Positions 52,429 through 64,000 of a stretch of DNA of 64,000 nt are shown piece after piece. The position numbers and the translations under genes were made by a program. Position 1 is the stretch's first letter. The number at the start of each line of letters is the position of its first letter. The notes under the pieces are model-generated. The model was not told the origin of the DNA, searched no databases, and worked only from the letters and a program-made list of their open reading frames with translations. Source of the DNA: Notolepis coatsorum. Its lineage: Eukaryota; Chordata; Actinopteri; Aulopiformes; Paralepididae. The stretch lies in contig CAXASK010002209.1 in the NCBI GenBank assembly GCA_963971535.1, forward strand, positions 1 through 64,000, read 5' to 3'.

Positions 52429-55080
52429 GTGATGAGATACGCAACTCCACTCCTGAGGCGAGAGGGAATGCCCACCTTTCACGCAAAGAAAGACGCTACG
52501 GAGCGGTATCTATTGAACACAGAGCGGCGCCTAGCCAAAGACCCCGCTCAAGAGAGTGTGTACCGCGCTGAGATTGAGAAGCTAATCACAGCGGGACACG
52601 TGACAAAGATTGACATTAAAGAGGCCGATCAGACGACCGAATCATGGTACGTGCCGCACCACAAGGTCCACCACAACGGCAAGGATCGCATTGTGTTTAA
52701 CTGCAGCTACCAGATCGGATCCCAAAATCTGAATAAAGAGCTCTTGCCCGGCCCCACACTCGGCCCCTCTCTACTAGGCGTGCTACTACGCTTCCGCCAG
52801 GACAAGGTGGCTATCAGCGGGGATATCAAAGGGATGTTCCTGCAGGTGAGACTAGTGGAGGAGGACAAGCCCCTGCTGCGGTTCCTATGGAGAGAGAGGA
52901 TCGGAGATGAGCACCCAGCCATCTACCAGTGGGAAGTCCTCCCCTTCGGAACCACATGCAGCCCGTGCTGTGCTACATTTGCACTACAGAAACACGTCGC
53001 AGAGGACCCAGCAGCAGATGAAGAGGTCCGACACAGTGTGAAGAACAGTTTCTACGTGGACAACTGTTTACAAAGCGTTTCGACTCAAGAAGAAGCCGAG
53101 GTTCTCCTACTCAAGCTACGCGCCTCCCTGATCAAAGGCGGCTTTGATCTCAGGCAGTGGGCCAGCAGCGACCCGCACGTATTGCGCAGCCTCTCCCCCG
53201 CGGACAAGGCTGCCAGCAGCGAGACCTGGATGGCGAACATCCCAGGAGAAGCCCAAGAAATGACATTAGGACTAGTCTGGCGCTTCAAAACAGACTCGCT
53301 CCACTATAGACACAAACCCCTGACCACGGAGCAGGGAAGGTCGACGGCGATACCGACCACCAGACGGAGTGTGTACAGAACACTCGCCAGACAATATGAC
53401 CCGTTGGGATGTATTCTACCTTACACCACCAGGGCAAAGATGATTGTACGAGCACTATGGGACAAGGACCAGGGCTGGGACGACCCAATACCCGCACCCC
53501 TTGCCTCCACATGGAGAGAGTGGGAGACGGAACTCCGCTCACTCCCAGGCGTCAATATACGCCGCAGCTACTTCCCACCCACAGTGAGGCCAGAGACATG
53601 CAAGATGGATCTACACGTCTTCAGCGACGCCTCCGAAGTAGCCTATGGATCAGTGGCCTACTTGCGTGCCCAAGAGAAGGGAGGAGAGATACACACCGCT
53701 TTCATCCTGGCTCGCTCAAGAATAGCCCCACGAAAGCAACAATCTATCCCGCATCTAGAGCTCTGCGCAGCCCTAGCAGGAGCGCATCTAGCCACGTTAA
53801 TCCAACGTGAACTCACCATTCCAGTGCACAGAACAATCTTGTGGTCAGATTCCACGACAGTACTCACATGGATCAAGTCTGATTCATGCAGATACAAAGT
53901 CTTCGTGGGAGTCAGAGTCACCGAGATTCAAGAGTTAACAGAAGCAGCGAGCTGGCGGTATGTGGACACCAAACACAACCCAGCTGACGTCATCACCCGG
54001 GGAATGTCCCTAGATGACCTCACCCGTCGCAACATCTACAGTGACGGACCAGAGTTCCTCAAGCTCCCGGAAGAAGAGTGGCCTACGCCCACCCCACGGG
54101 AAGCGAGTAAAGAGGAGGCTGAGAACAAGAAACCTATGTTCTGTGGACTGAGCACAGTCGCCTCCACAGACCCCAACATAGATGATTGCATTACCCTACA
54201 GAGTGCGCAGCTAAAGACATTCCTGTGGCACCACCCAGAGATTCAGCCCACTGCCGACATTTCAGCAGCTGACTACGAAGAAGCAGAACTTCTTCTACTA
54301 CAACGAGCCCAGAGAGACTCGTTCCCCGACGAGCTAGACTGTCTACAGGGAGGAAAGCCCATCCCATCAGACAGCAGATTGCTCCACCTGGCACCCGAGA
54401 GCGACGCCCATAATCTCATCAGAGTGGGTGGTCGTCTGCGGAGAGCCCCCGATCTACCGGATGACGTTAAGTACCCGATAGTCTTGAACAGCCGACACAA
54501 GGTCACAGAGCTGATCATAAAGAAATACGACGAGGATGTACACCACGCAGGAGCAGAGAGAGTCTTCGCGGAGATCAGACGTCGCTATTGGATACTTCAA
54601 GGGAGAGAAGCAGTGCGACGCTTCCAGCGAACCTGTCTAGACTGCCGAAAGTGGCGCGCGCAGCCCAGCATACCCCGGATGGCTGACCTACCTCCCTGTC
54701 GCCTCCGACTCGGCGACAAGCCATTCCACTCCACAGGCATGGACTGTTTTGGCCCGTTGTATATAAAGAAAGGAAGAGGAACCGAGAAGCGGTGGGGTAT
54801 TGTATTCAAATGCATGACTACCAGAGCGATACATATCGAACTCCTTCCAACCATGAGCACAGACTCATTCCTTATGGCCTTCCGAAGATTCACATCACGG
54901 AAAGGAAAACCGTCTACATTGTTGTCTGATCACGGGACAAACTTCAAAGGCGGAGAAAGAGAGCTGAGAGAGAGCTTCCAAGCTATGGGCCCAGAACTTA
55001 AGACCCACCTCGCTCCATCCCAGATTGACTTCCAGTTTAATCCCCCGAACGCACCCCACTTCGGTGGAACCTGGGAATGA
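52429..55080 (+). pseudogene. BEL/Pao RT, RNase H and integrase core (copy 2)
   Basis: This is in the same frame as the preceding part, separated only by the TGA. RT spans about residues 1030-1240 of the polyprotein: KDRIVFNCS, SGDIKGMFLQV (motif A Asp, about 1121), VLPFGTTCSPCC and FYVDNCLQSV, where the usual second Asp of the YxDD box is Asn. RNase H follows (about 1382-1520) with FSDASE, LELCAAL, WSDSTT and HNPADVITRG. Integrase follows with the HH...CLDCRKW zinc region (about 1694-1730) and a DDE triad in GMDCFGP (1760), LLSDHGTNF (1823) and FGGTWE (1873). TGA at 55078-55080 comes directly after the catalytic Glu; copy 1 has Arg (CGA), so this is a CpG-type C-to-T change. Confidence 0.93.
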
Positions 55081-55650
55081 GAAGTACGTTCTATAAAGAC
55101 AGCCCTGTACGCCGTGCTTGGGGCCCAGACTGTAGCGGAAGAAGTCCTAATGACAGTCCTCACGGAGATCGAGGGAGTATTGAACTCCAAGCCCCTCGGC
55201 TACGTCTCCAGTGATATAGCAGATGTCGACCCAGTCACCCCCAACACACTCTTGATGGAGCGGCTGGACCCCGCGCTACCCCAGACAATGTACAGGCCTG
55301 AAGAAGCGAACGGCCGAAGAATGTGGCGGTACAGTCAAGTACTAGCGGACAAGTTTTGGAACAGCTTTCTACTCCACTACCTACCGTCTCTACAGACCCG
55401 CCAGAAGTGGGTAAAAGAGAGAGACAATTTGACAGAAGGAACAGTCGTCATGATTATCGACCAGTCACTACCCAGAGCTATGTGGCCGGCTGGCCGCGTA
55501 AGCAAAGTGATCACCGGTGCCGATGGCAAGGTCAGAGCAGCTGAGGTGCTCGTCCAAGGGCGAACTTACACACGACCCGTGGCGAGGCTAATAGAACTGC
55601 CCAGACTCCCAGACACTATCGATGACGACCATGACCCCACGACTTTGTGA
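55081..55650 (+). pseudogene. BEL/Pao integrase C-terminus, DUF5641-like (copy 2)
   Basis: These are the last 189 residues of the polyprotein, in the same frame. The segment has EVRSIK, the integrase core's C-terminal helix region (LTEIEGVLNSKPLG), and a DUF5641-like domain (MWRYSQVLADKFW ... EGTVVMIID ... GRVSKVITG ... RPVARLIELP), thought to contribute to DNA binding in BEL/Pao integrases. An internal ATG at 55114 exists, but nothing suggests independent translation. One cluster of changes, TVLTEIEG against TEITEIEG in copy 1, is noted. Confidence 0.88.
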
Positions 55651-55743
55651 GTTGACTGACCCTTACAGCGGACCTTGAGTGGTAGACAGTGCGGTTAATC
55701 TGTCTCTGCTTAGCTAATTAGGTGGGACTAATTAGGGGGCGGC
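55651..55743 (+). promoter_or_regulatory. 3' leader and polypurine tract (copy 2)
   Basis: This non-coding stretch has paired CTAATTAG palindromes and AGGGGGCGGC at 55734-55743, ending at the 3' LTR. It is almost identical to copy 1, with one change near 55674. It leaves no room for an env gene. Confidence 0.75.
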
Positions 55744-57145
55744 TGTTGTGAAGGATCAGATTAAACCGAATATATATATTTATTTATGGATATATATTTA
55801 ATAGTATTTGTATATCGTTTGATATCCCTTGTATATTCCTTGTACATATACACTGAATATCCCTTTAGTCTACTAACAGCCCATAATAGTTTCATTCTCT
55901 CATTGGACAAGAACTTGGCGCCAGCAGCCAAGCCCCTTGGTTCAAGTTCAATCGTGCCGACGAACATGTCGTTACTAGCCCGGTTCCGCGTAGGAATACG
56001 TCTGCCGAAATACGAATGGTACTATTTGTTCACAGCGCATATATATATGGCGCAAGTAAAGTAGAACTTTCTTTTAGTCCCTTAGCCCTTAGTTCTTTAC
56101 CCTCCAACCTAGTGGCAAGACGTTAAGCCTCACCCACGATACACGTGTGGTGCAGTATGGTCAACTTGGCCTCAGAATGGCATTGAGACATCGTGTGGAT
56201 TAATAGTTGAATTGTCATAGTTTGGCACTATACCGTCGAGTGGGACGTATTTCTATTAAGTTAATAATAGTCTATTATGTATGGTGCATCGTTCGGTTAG
56301 AGTTATAAAGTGAGCAGTACCCCCATCGTTTCCTCGCGTTATCTAGAGTCTTAACCAGGCTGGGCAGACCACGTGTGGTGCTTTCATCCGAGGAGTTCTG
56401 GGCCAGGACGAGTGGACCTGCACATTGGATTACCTTACCCGGACGACGGCGAGCCCTACACGGCTTGGATTATCTACTTGCTTTGGGTGCTTTGATTATG
56501 CCATGGATAACAGCCAACACTGGTAAGTGTTGGAACTACCCCCGAGAGGAGTCCAGGTGAGACGGCGCTCTAACCCGAGTGAGGTCGCCTCACGTCTCTT
56601 CATTGTGGACCGGCAGCTACCGTCTACAAGAGGGCCCAGCTGTATTCATCTGTGGACCAAGGTTCTGTGGGCACCGTGTTCAGCACTCTGAATTCTCCCA
56701 AGAAATCGTTGGCCAGATGGGATATCGCCGGCGGCTCTCCTAACCCCCCCCCCCCCTACTGACTTACAACCAGCGGGACCCCCCTTTAGTATATCCAGCT
56801 ATAATCATTTAAGTACCATCGCTATAGTTCCCTAAAGAACCAGGTTGTATACTTGCTTCCTGCGTAACCAGAGATTGGACATTCAATGTTGATTTGCCTA
56901 CGAATACTCATTTGCCTTACAAGTGCATTCAAATCATAAATGTCATTAAGTGAACGTTGTATATACCCTTTGCTATATTAAATATTCGATTTATACATTT
57001 GTGTGGACTTGGTTTCATGGTGGGAAAGTGTTCATCATATCTATATCATGTACTGTGTGGCCAGTAGTTAAAGTACATAAAGCGGTAGTGGTTTAATGAT
57101 ACCATACTTATCAATACAGTCAGGGAATTGTACCCCTCAGTTACA
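55744..57145 (+). repeat. 3' LTR of BEL copy 2
   Basis: This 1402-bp LTR is nearly identical to its 5' partner. The hairpin is at 56514-56533. It is the source of the truncated LTR at 59467-60052: positions 56560-57145 reappear there, 2907 bp downstream. Confidence 0.95.
56977..56982 (+). terminator. Putative polyadenylation signal ATTAAA (copy 2 3' LTR)
   Basis: ATTAAA is followed by GT-rich sequence (TTTGTGTGGACTTGG). With the TATA box about 670 bp upstream in LTR terms, R would be long. This is prediction only. Confidence 0.4.
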
Positions 57146-59466
57146 GTTATTATAGACACAGTGTTATTATAGACACAGTGTTATTATAGACACAGTGTTA
57201 TTATAGACACTGTTATTATAGACACAGTGTTATTATAGACACAGACACAGTGTTATTATAGACACAGTGTTATTATAGACACAGACACAGTGTTATTATA
57301 GACACAGTGTTATTATAGACACAGACACAGTGTTATTATAGACACAGACACAGTGTTATTATAGACACAGTGTTATTATAGACACAGACACAGTGTTATT
57401 ATAGACACAGTGTTATTATAGACACAGACACAGTGTTATTATAGACACAGTGTTATTATAGACACAGTGTTATTATAGACACAGACACAGTGTTATTATA
57501 GACACAGACACAGTGTTATTATAGACACAGACACAGTGTTATTATAGACACAGTGTTATTATAGACACAGTGTTATTATAGACACAGTGTTATTATAGAC
57601 ACAGACACAGTGTTATTATAGACACAGTGTTATTATAGACACAGTGTTATTATAGACACAGTGTTATTATAGACACAGACACAGTGTTATTATAGACACA
57701 GTGTTATTATAGACACAGTGTTATTATAGACACAGTGTTATTATAGACACAGACACTGTTATTATAGACACAGACACAGTGTTATTATAGACACAGTGTT
57801 ATTATAGACACAGTGTTATTATAGACACATGCACAGTGTTATTATAGACACAGACACAGTGTTATTATAGACACAGTGTTATTATAGACACAGTGTTATT
57901 ATAGACACAGACACAGTGTTATTATAGACACAGTGTTATTATAGACACAGACACAGTGTTATTATAGACACAGACACAGTGTTATTATAGACACAGACAC
58001 AGTGTTATTATAGACACAGTGTTATTATAGACACAGTGTTATTATAGACACAGACACAGTGTTATTATAGACACAGTGTTATTATAGACACAGTGTTATT
58101 ATAGACACAGACACAGTGTTATTATAGACACAGTGTTATTATAGACACAGACACAGTGTTATTATAGACACAGTGTTATTATAGACACAGACACAGTGTT
58201 ATTATAGACACAGACACAGTGTTATTATAGACACAGTGTTATTATAGACACAGACACAGTGTTATTATAGACACAGTGTTATTATAGACACAGACACAGT
58301 GTTATTATAGACACAGTGTTATTATAGACACAGTGTTATTATAGACACAGACACAGTGTTATTATAGACACAGACACAGTGTTATTATAGACACAGACAC
58401 AGTGTTATTATAGACACAGTGTTATTATAGACACAGTGTTATTATAGACACAGTGTTATTATAGACACAGACACAGTGTTATTATAGACACAGTGTTATT
58501 ATAGACACAGTGTTATTATAGACACAGTGTTATTATAGACACAGACACAGTGTTATTATAGACACAGTGTTATTATAGACACAGTGTTATTATAGACACA
58601 GTGTTATTATAGACACAGACACTGTTATTATAGACACAGACACAGTGTTATTATAGACACAGTGTTATTATAGACACAGTGTTATTATAGACACATGCAC
58701 AGTGTTATTATAGACACAGACACAGTGTTATTATAGACACAGTGTTATTATAGACACAGTGTTATTATAGACACAGACACAGTGTTATTATATACACAGA
58801 CACAGTGTTATTATAGACACAGTGTTATTATAGACACAGACACAGTGTTATTATAGACACAGACACAGTGTTATTATATACACAGACACAGTGTTATTAT
58901 AGACACAGTGTTATTATAGACACAGACACAGTGTTATTATAGACACAGACAAAGTGTTATTATAGACACAGTGTTATTATAGACACAGTGTTATTATAGA
59001 CACAGACACAGTGTTATTATAGACACAGACACAGTGTTATTATAGACACAGGGTTATTATAGACACAGTGTTATTATAGACACAGTGTTATTATAGACAC
59101 AGACACAGTGTTATTATAGACACAGACACAGTGTTATTATAGACACAGTGTTATTATAGACACAGTGTTATTATAGACACAGACACAGTGTTATTATAGA
59201 CACAGACACAGTGTTATTATAGACACAGTGTTATTATAGACACAGACACAGTGTTATTATAGACACAGTGTTATTATAGACACAGTGTTATTATAGACAC
59301 AGTGTTATTATAGACACAGTGTTATTATAGACACAGACACAGTGTTATTATAGACACAGACACAGTGTTATTATAGACACAGTGTTATTATAGACACAGA
59401 CACAGTGTTATTATAGACACAGTGTTATTATAGACACAGACACAGTGTTATTATAGACACAGACAC
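57146..59466. repeat. Satellite array IV (17/23-bp monomers)
   Basis: This is the same satellite with private variants ACATGCACAG (near 57828 and 58694), TTATATACACAG (58789, 58875) and CAGGGTTAT (near 59050). The two ACATGCACAG sites are 866 bp apart with the same monomer order around them, an internal higher-order repeat. No coding potential is seen. The array ends abruptly at a junction with LTR sequence. Confidence 0.97.
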
Positions 59467-60052
59467 AGACGGCGCTCTAACCCGAGTGAGGTCGCCTCAC
59501 GTCTCTTCATTGTGGACCGGCAGCTACCGTCTACAAGAGGGCCCAGCTGTATTCATCTGTGGACCAAGGTTCTGTGGGCACCGTGTTCAGCACTCTGAAT
59601 TCTCCCAAGAAATCGTTGGCCAGATGGGATATCGCCGGCGGCTCTCCTAACCCCCCCCCCCCCTACTGACTTACAACCAGCGGGACCCCCCTTTAGTATA
59701 TCCAGCTATAATCATTTAAGTACCATCGCTATAGTTCCCTAAAGAACCAGGTTGTATACTTGCTTCCTGCGTAACCAGAGATTGGACATTCAATGTTGAT
59801 TTGCCTACGAATACTCATTTGCCTTACAAGTGCATTCAAATCATAAATGTCATTAAGTGAACGTTGTATATACCCTTTGCTATATTAAATATTCGATTTA
59901 TACATTTGTGTGGACTTGGTTTCATGGTGGGAAAGTGTTCATCATATCTATATCATGTACTGTGTGGCCAGTAGTTAAAGTACATAAAGCGGTAGTGGTT
60001 TAATGATACCATACTTATCAATACAGTCAGGGAATTGTACCCCTCAGTTACA
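59467..60052 (+). mobile_element. 5'-truncated BEL/Pao LTR
   Basis: These are the last 586 bp of the LTR, from within GAGACGGCGC to the terminal CAGTTACA. They match copy 2's 3' LTR at every diagnostic site I checked (TTCATTGTGG, 13-C run, GTATATCC). The 5' junction joins satellite ...ACACAG to ...AGACGGCG with only a 2-bp shared AG and no target duplication. The 3' flank repeats the satellite that follows copy 2. It is therefore a duplication product, not an insertion. It has no TATA box and keeps ATTAAA. Confidence 0.92.
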
Positions 60053-63000
60053 GTTATTATAGACACAGTGTTATTATAGACACAGTGTTATTATAGACAC
60101 AGTGTTATTATAGACACTGTTATTATAGACACAGTGTTATTATAGACACAGACACAGTGTTATTATAGACACAGTGTTATTATAGACACAGACACAGTGT
60201 TATTATAGACACAGTGTTATTATAGACACAGACACAGTGTTATTATAGACACAGACACAGTGTTATTATAGACACAGTGTTATTATAGACACAGACACAG
60301 TGTTATTATAGACACAGTGTTATTATAGACACAGACACAGTGTTATTATAGACACAGTGTTATTATAGACACAGTGTTATTATAGACACAGACACAGTGT
60401 TATTATAGACACAGACACAGTGTTATTATAGACACAGACACAGTGTTATTATAGACACAGTGTTATTATAGACACAGTGTTATTATAGACACAGTGTTAT
60501 TATAGACACAGACACAGTGTTATTATAGACACAGTGTTATTATAGACACAGTGTTATTATAGACACAGTGTTATTATAGACACAGACACAGTGTTATTAT
60601 AGACACAGTGTTATTATAGACACAGTGTTATTATAGACACAGTGTTATTATAGACACAGACACTGTTATTATAGACACAGACACAGTGTTATTATAGACA
60701 CAGTGTTATTATAGACACAGTGTTATTATAGACACATGCACAGTGTTATTATAGACACAGACACAGTGTTATTATAGACACAGTGTTATTATAGACACAG
60801 TGTTATTATAGACACAGACACAGTGTTATTATATACACAGACACAGTGTTATTATAGACACAGTGTTATTATAGACACAGACACAGTGTTATTATAGACA
60901 CAGACACAGTGTTATTATATACACAGACACAGTGTTATTATAGACACAGTGTTATTATAGACACAGACACAGTGTTATTATAGACACAGACAAAGTGTTA
61001 TTATAGACACAGTGTTATTATAGACACAGTGTTATTATAGACACAGACACAGTGTTATTATAGACACAGACACAGTGTTATTATAGACACAGGGTTATTA
61101 TAGACACAGTGTTATTATAGACACAGTGTTATTATAGACACAGACACAGTGTTATTATAGACACAGACACAGTGTTATTATAGACACAGTGTTATTATAG
61201 ACACAGTGTTATTATAGACACAGACACAGTGTTATTATAGACACAGACACAGTGTTATTATAGACACAGTGTTATTATAGACACAGACACAGTGTTATTA
61301 TAGACACAGTGTTATTATAGACACAGTGTTATTATAGACACAGTGTTATTATAGACACAGTGTTATTATAGACACAGTGTTATTATAGACACAGACACAG
61401 TGTTATTATAGACACAGACACAGTGTTATTATAGACACAGTGTTATTATAGACACAGACACAGTGTTATTATAGACACAGTGTTATTATAGACACAGACA
61501 CAGTGTTATTATAGACACAGACACAGTGTTATTATAGACACAGACACAGTGTTATTATAGACACAGACACAGTGTTATTATAGACACAGACACAGTGTTA
61601 TTATAGACACAGACACAGTGTTATTATAGACACATACACTGTTATTATAGACACAGTGTTATTATAGACACAGACACAGTGTTATTATAGACACAGTGTT
61701 ATTATAGACACAGTGTTATTATAGACACAGACACAGTGTTATTATAGACACAGACACAGTGTTATTATAGACACAGACACAGTGTTATTATAGACACAGT
61801 GTTATTATAGACACAGACACAGTGTTATTATAGACACAGTGTTATTATAGACACAGTGTTATTATAGACACAGTGTTATTATAGACACAGTGTTATTATA
61901 GACACAGACACAGTGTTATTATAGACACAGTGTTATTATAGACACAGTGTTATTATAGACACAGTGTTATTATAGACACAGACACAGTGTTATTATAGAC
62001 ATAGACACAGTGTTATTATAGACAGTGTTATTATAGACACAGTGTTATTATAGACACAGTGTTATTATAGACACAGACACAGTGTTATTATAGAAACAGT
62101 GTTATTATAGACACAGACACAGTGTTATTATAGACACAGTGTTATTATAGACACAGTGTTATTATAGACACAGTGTTATTATAGACACAGACACAGTGTT
62201 ATTATAGACACAGACACAGTGTTATTATAGACACAGACACAGTGTTATTATAGACACAGACACAGTGTTATTATAGACACAGTGTTATTATAGACACAGT
62301 GTTATTATAGACACAGTGTTATTATAGACACAGTGTTATTATAGACACAGTGTTATTATAGACACAGACACAGTGTTATTATAGACACAGTGTTATTATA
62401 GACACAGACACAGTGTTATTATAGACACAGTGTTATTATAGACACAGACACAGTGTTATTATAGACACAGACAGTGTTATTATAGACACAGACAGTGTTA
62501 TTATAGACACAGTGTTATTATAGACACAGTGTTATTATAGACACAGACACAGTGTTATTATAGACACAGACACAGTGTTATTATAGACACAGTGTTATTA
62601 TAGACACAGACACAGTGTTATTATAGACACAGTGTTATTATAGACACAGTGTTATTATAGACACAGACACAGTGTTATTATAGACACAGTGTTATTATAG
62701 ACACAGACACAGTGTTATTATAGACACAGACACAGTGTTATTATAGACACAGACACAGTGTTATTATAGACACAGTGTTATTATAGACACAGTGTTATTA
62801 TAGACACAGACACAGTGTTATTATAGACACAGACACAGTGTTATTATAGACACAGTGTTATTATAGACACAGTGTTATTATAGACACAGACACAGTGTTA
62901 TTATAGACACAGTGTTATTATAGACACAGTGTTATTATAGACACAGTGTTATTATAGACACAGACACTGTTATTATAGACACAGACACAGTGTTATTATA

Positions 63001-64000
63001 GACACAGTGTTATTATAGACACAGACACAGTGTTATTATAGACACAGTGTTATTATAGACACAGTGTTATTATAGACACAGTGTTATTATAGACACAGTG
63101 TTATTATAGACACAGTGTTATTATAGACACAGACACAGTGTTATTATAGACACAGTGTTATTATAGACAGAGACACTGTTATTATAGACACAGACACAGT
63201 GTTATTAAAGACATAGACACAGTGTTATTATAGACACAGTGTTATTATAGACACAGTGTTATTAAAGACATAGACACAGTGTTATTATAGACACAGTGTT
63301 ATTATAGACACAGACACAGTGTTATTATAGACACAGTGTTATTATAGACACAGTGTTATTATAGACACAGTGTTATTATAGACACAGACACAGTGTTATT
63401 ATAGACACAGTGTTATTATAGACACAGTGTTATTATAGACACAGACAGTGTTATTATAGACACAGACACAGTGTTATTATAGACACAGTGTTATTATAGA
63501 CACAGTGTTATTATAGACACAGTGTTATTATAGACACAGACAGTGTTATTATAGACACAGACAGTGTTATTATAGACACAGTGTTATTATAGACACAGAC
63601 ACAGTGTTATTATAGACACAGACACAGTGTTATTAAAGACACAGTGTTATTATAGACACAGTGTTATTATAGACACAGTGTTATTATAGACACAGTGTTA
63701 TTATAGACACAGTGTTATTATAGACACAGACACAGTGTTATTATAGACACAGACACAGTGTTATTATAGACACAGTGTTATTATAGACACAGATACAGTG
63801 TTATTATAGACACAGTGTTATTATAGACACAGACACAGTGTTATTATAGACACAGTGTTATTATAGACACAGACACATTGTTATTATAGACACAGTGTTA
63901 TTATAGACACAGTGTTATTATAGACACAGTGTTATTATAGACACAGACACAGTGTTATTATAGACACAGACACAGTGTTATTATAGACACAGTGTTATTA
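60053..64000. repeat. Satellite array V (17/23-bp monomers)
   Basis: The first part repeats array IV in monomer order, with ACATGCACAG at 60735 and CAGGGTTAT near 61091, but lacks about 866 bp relative to it. From about 61,520 it continues with other variants: ACATACACTG 61633, ACATAGACAC near 62000 and 63212, and GTTATTAAAGAC 63204, 63261 and 63630. It runs off the right edge. No coding potential is seen. Confidence 0.97.

Larger units (their letters stand above)
47989..57145 (+). mobile_element. BEL/Pao LTR retrotransposon, copy 2 (near-complete)
   Basis: This 9,157-bp element has LTRs of 1402 bp each, a primer site, a single gag-pol frame, a polypurine tract, and GTTAT duplications at 47984-47988 and 57146-57150. 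Its two LTRs differ at about three positions (near 48686, 48847 and 48873), or 0.2%, so insertion was recent. Two nonsense codons (52426-52428 and 55078-55080) are the only visible breaks in about 2,064 codons. It has no envelope gene. With LTRs, primer site and tract intact, its RNA could in principle be copied by proteins supplied from another copy. Confidence 0.96.

Noticed and set aside
1-64000. Telomeric repeat or CENP-B box
   Set aside because: No TTAGGG runs and no match to the CENP-B core were seen; the 17-bp monomer length is coincidental.

Overview
The window looks like heterochromatin from a vertebrate genome, most likely a ray-finned fish. The reasons are a BEL/Pao LTR retrotransposon, which is common in fish and absent from mammals and birds, a LINE of the CR1/L2/Rex1 type common in teleosts, a vertebrate-type tRNA-Tyr primer binding site, and a long simple satellite. 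I cannot name the species. I see no host gene, rRNA, tRNA or CRISPR array. Every long open frame belongs to a transposable element.

Layout: about 40 kb (63%) is one satellite family. Its monomer is the 17-mer AGACACAGTGTTATTAT, or a 23-bp form in which the first six bases AGACAC are duplicated. The satellite is open at both window ends and split into five arrays: 1-17447, 18850-27944, 40427-47988, 57146-59466 and 60053-64000. Between them lie four blocks of one BEL/Pao family: a solo LTR (17448-18849); full element copy 1 (27945-40426), itself interrupted by an antisense LINE (32099-35582); full element copy 2 (47989-57145); and a 5'-truncated LTR (59467-60052) made by a local tandem duplication. 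The solo LTR and both full copies lie on the + strand and sit at the same point of the satellite monomer, with the same 5-bp target duplication GTTAT.

The BEL element has TG...CA LTRs of about 1.40 kb, a tRNA-Tyr primer site two bases after the 5' LTR, one long gag-protease-RT-RNase H-integrase frame ending in a DUF5641-like domain, no envelope gene, and a short G-rich polypurine tract before the 3' LTR. Copy 2 is nearly whole: one frame of about 2,064 codons broken only by two nonsense codons. Copy 1 is broken by the LINE, a nonsense codon, a 2-bp and a 23-bp deletion, a 1-bp insertion, and an in-frame replacement of the RT core by a second copy of a downstream pol segment. The two LTRs of each copy differ at about three positions in 1.4 kb (plus one hairpin deletion in copy 1), so both insertions are young.

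The LINE has an apparently intact 987-codon frame with endonuclease and reverse transcriptase. I found no undescribed gene system. The unusual content is structural: phase-locked retrotransposon insertion in a satellite, a possible recombinant solo LTR, a duplication that carries LTR sequence into the array, and higher-order repeats readable from rare monomer variants. Long-satellite assemblies are error-prone, so structural claims need raw long reads.
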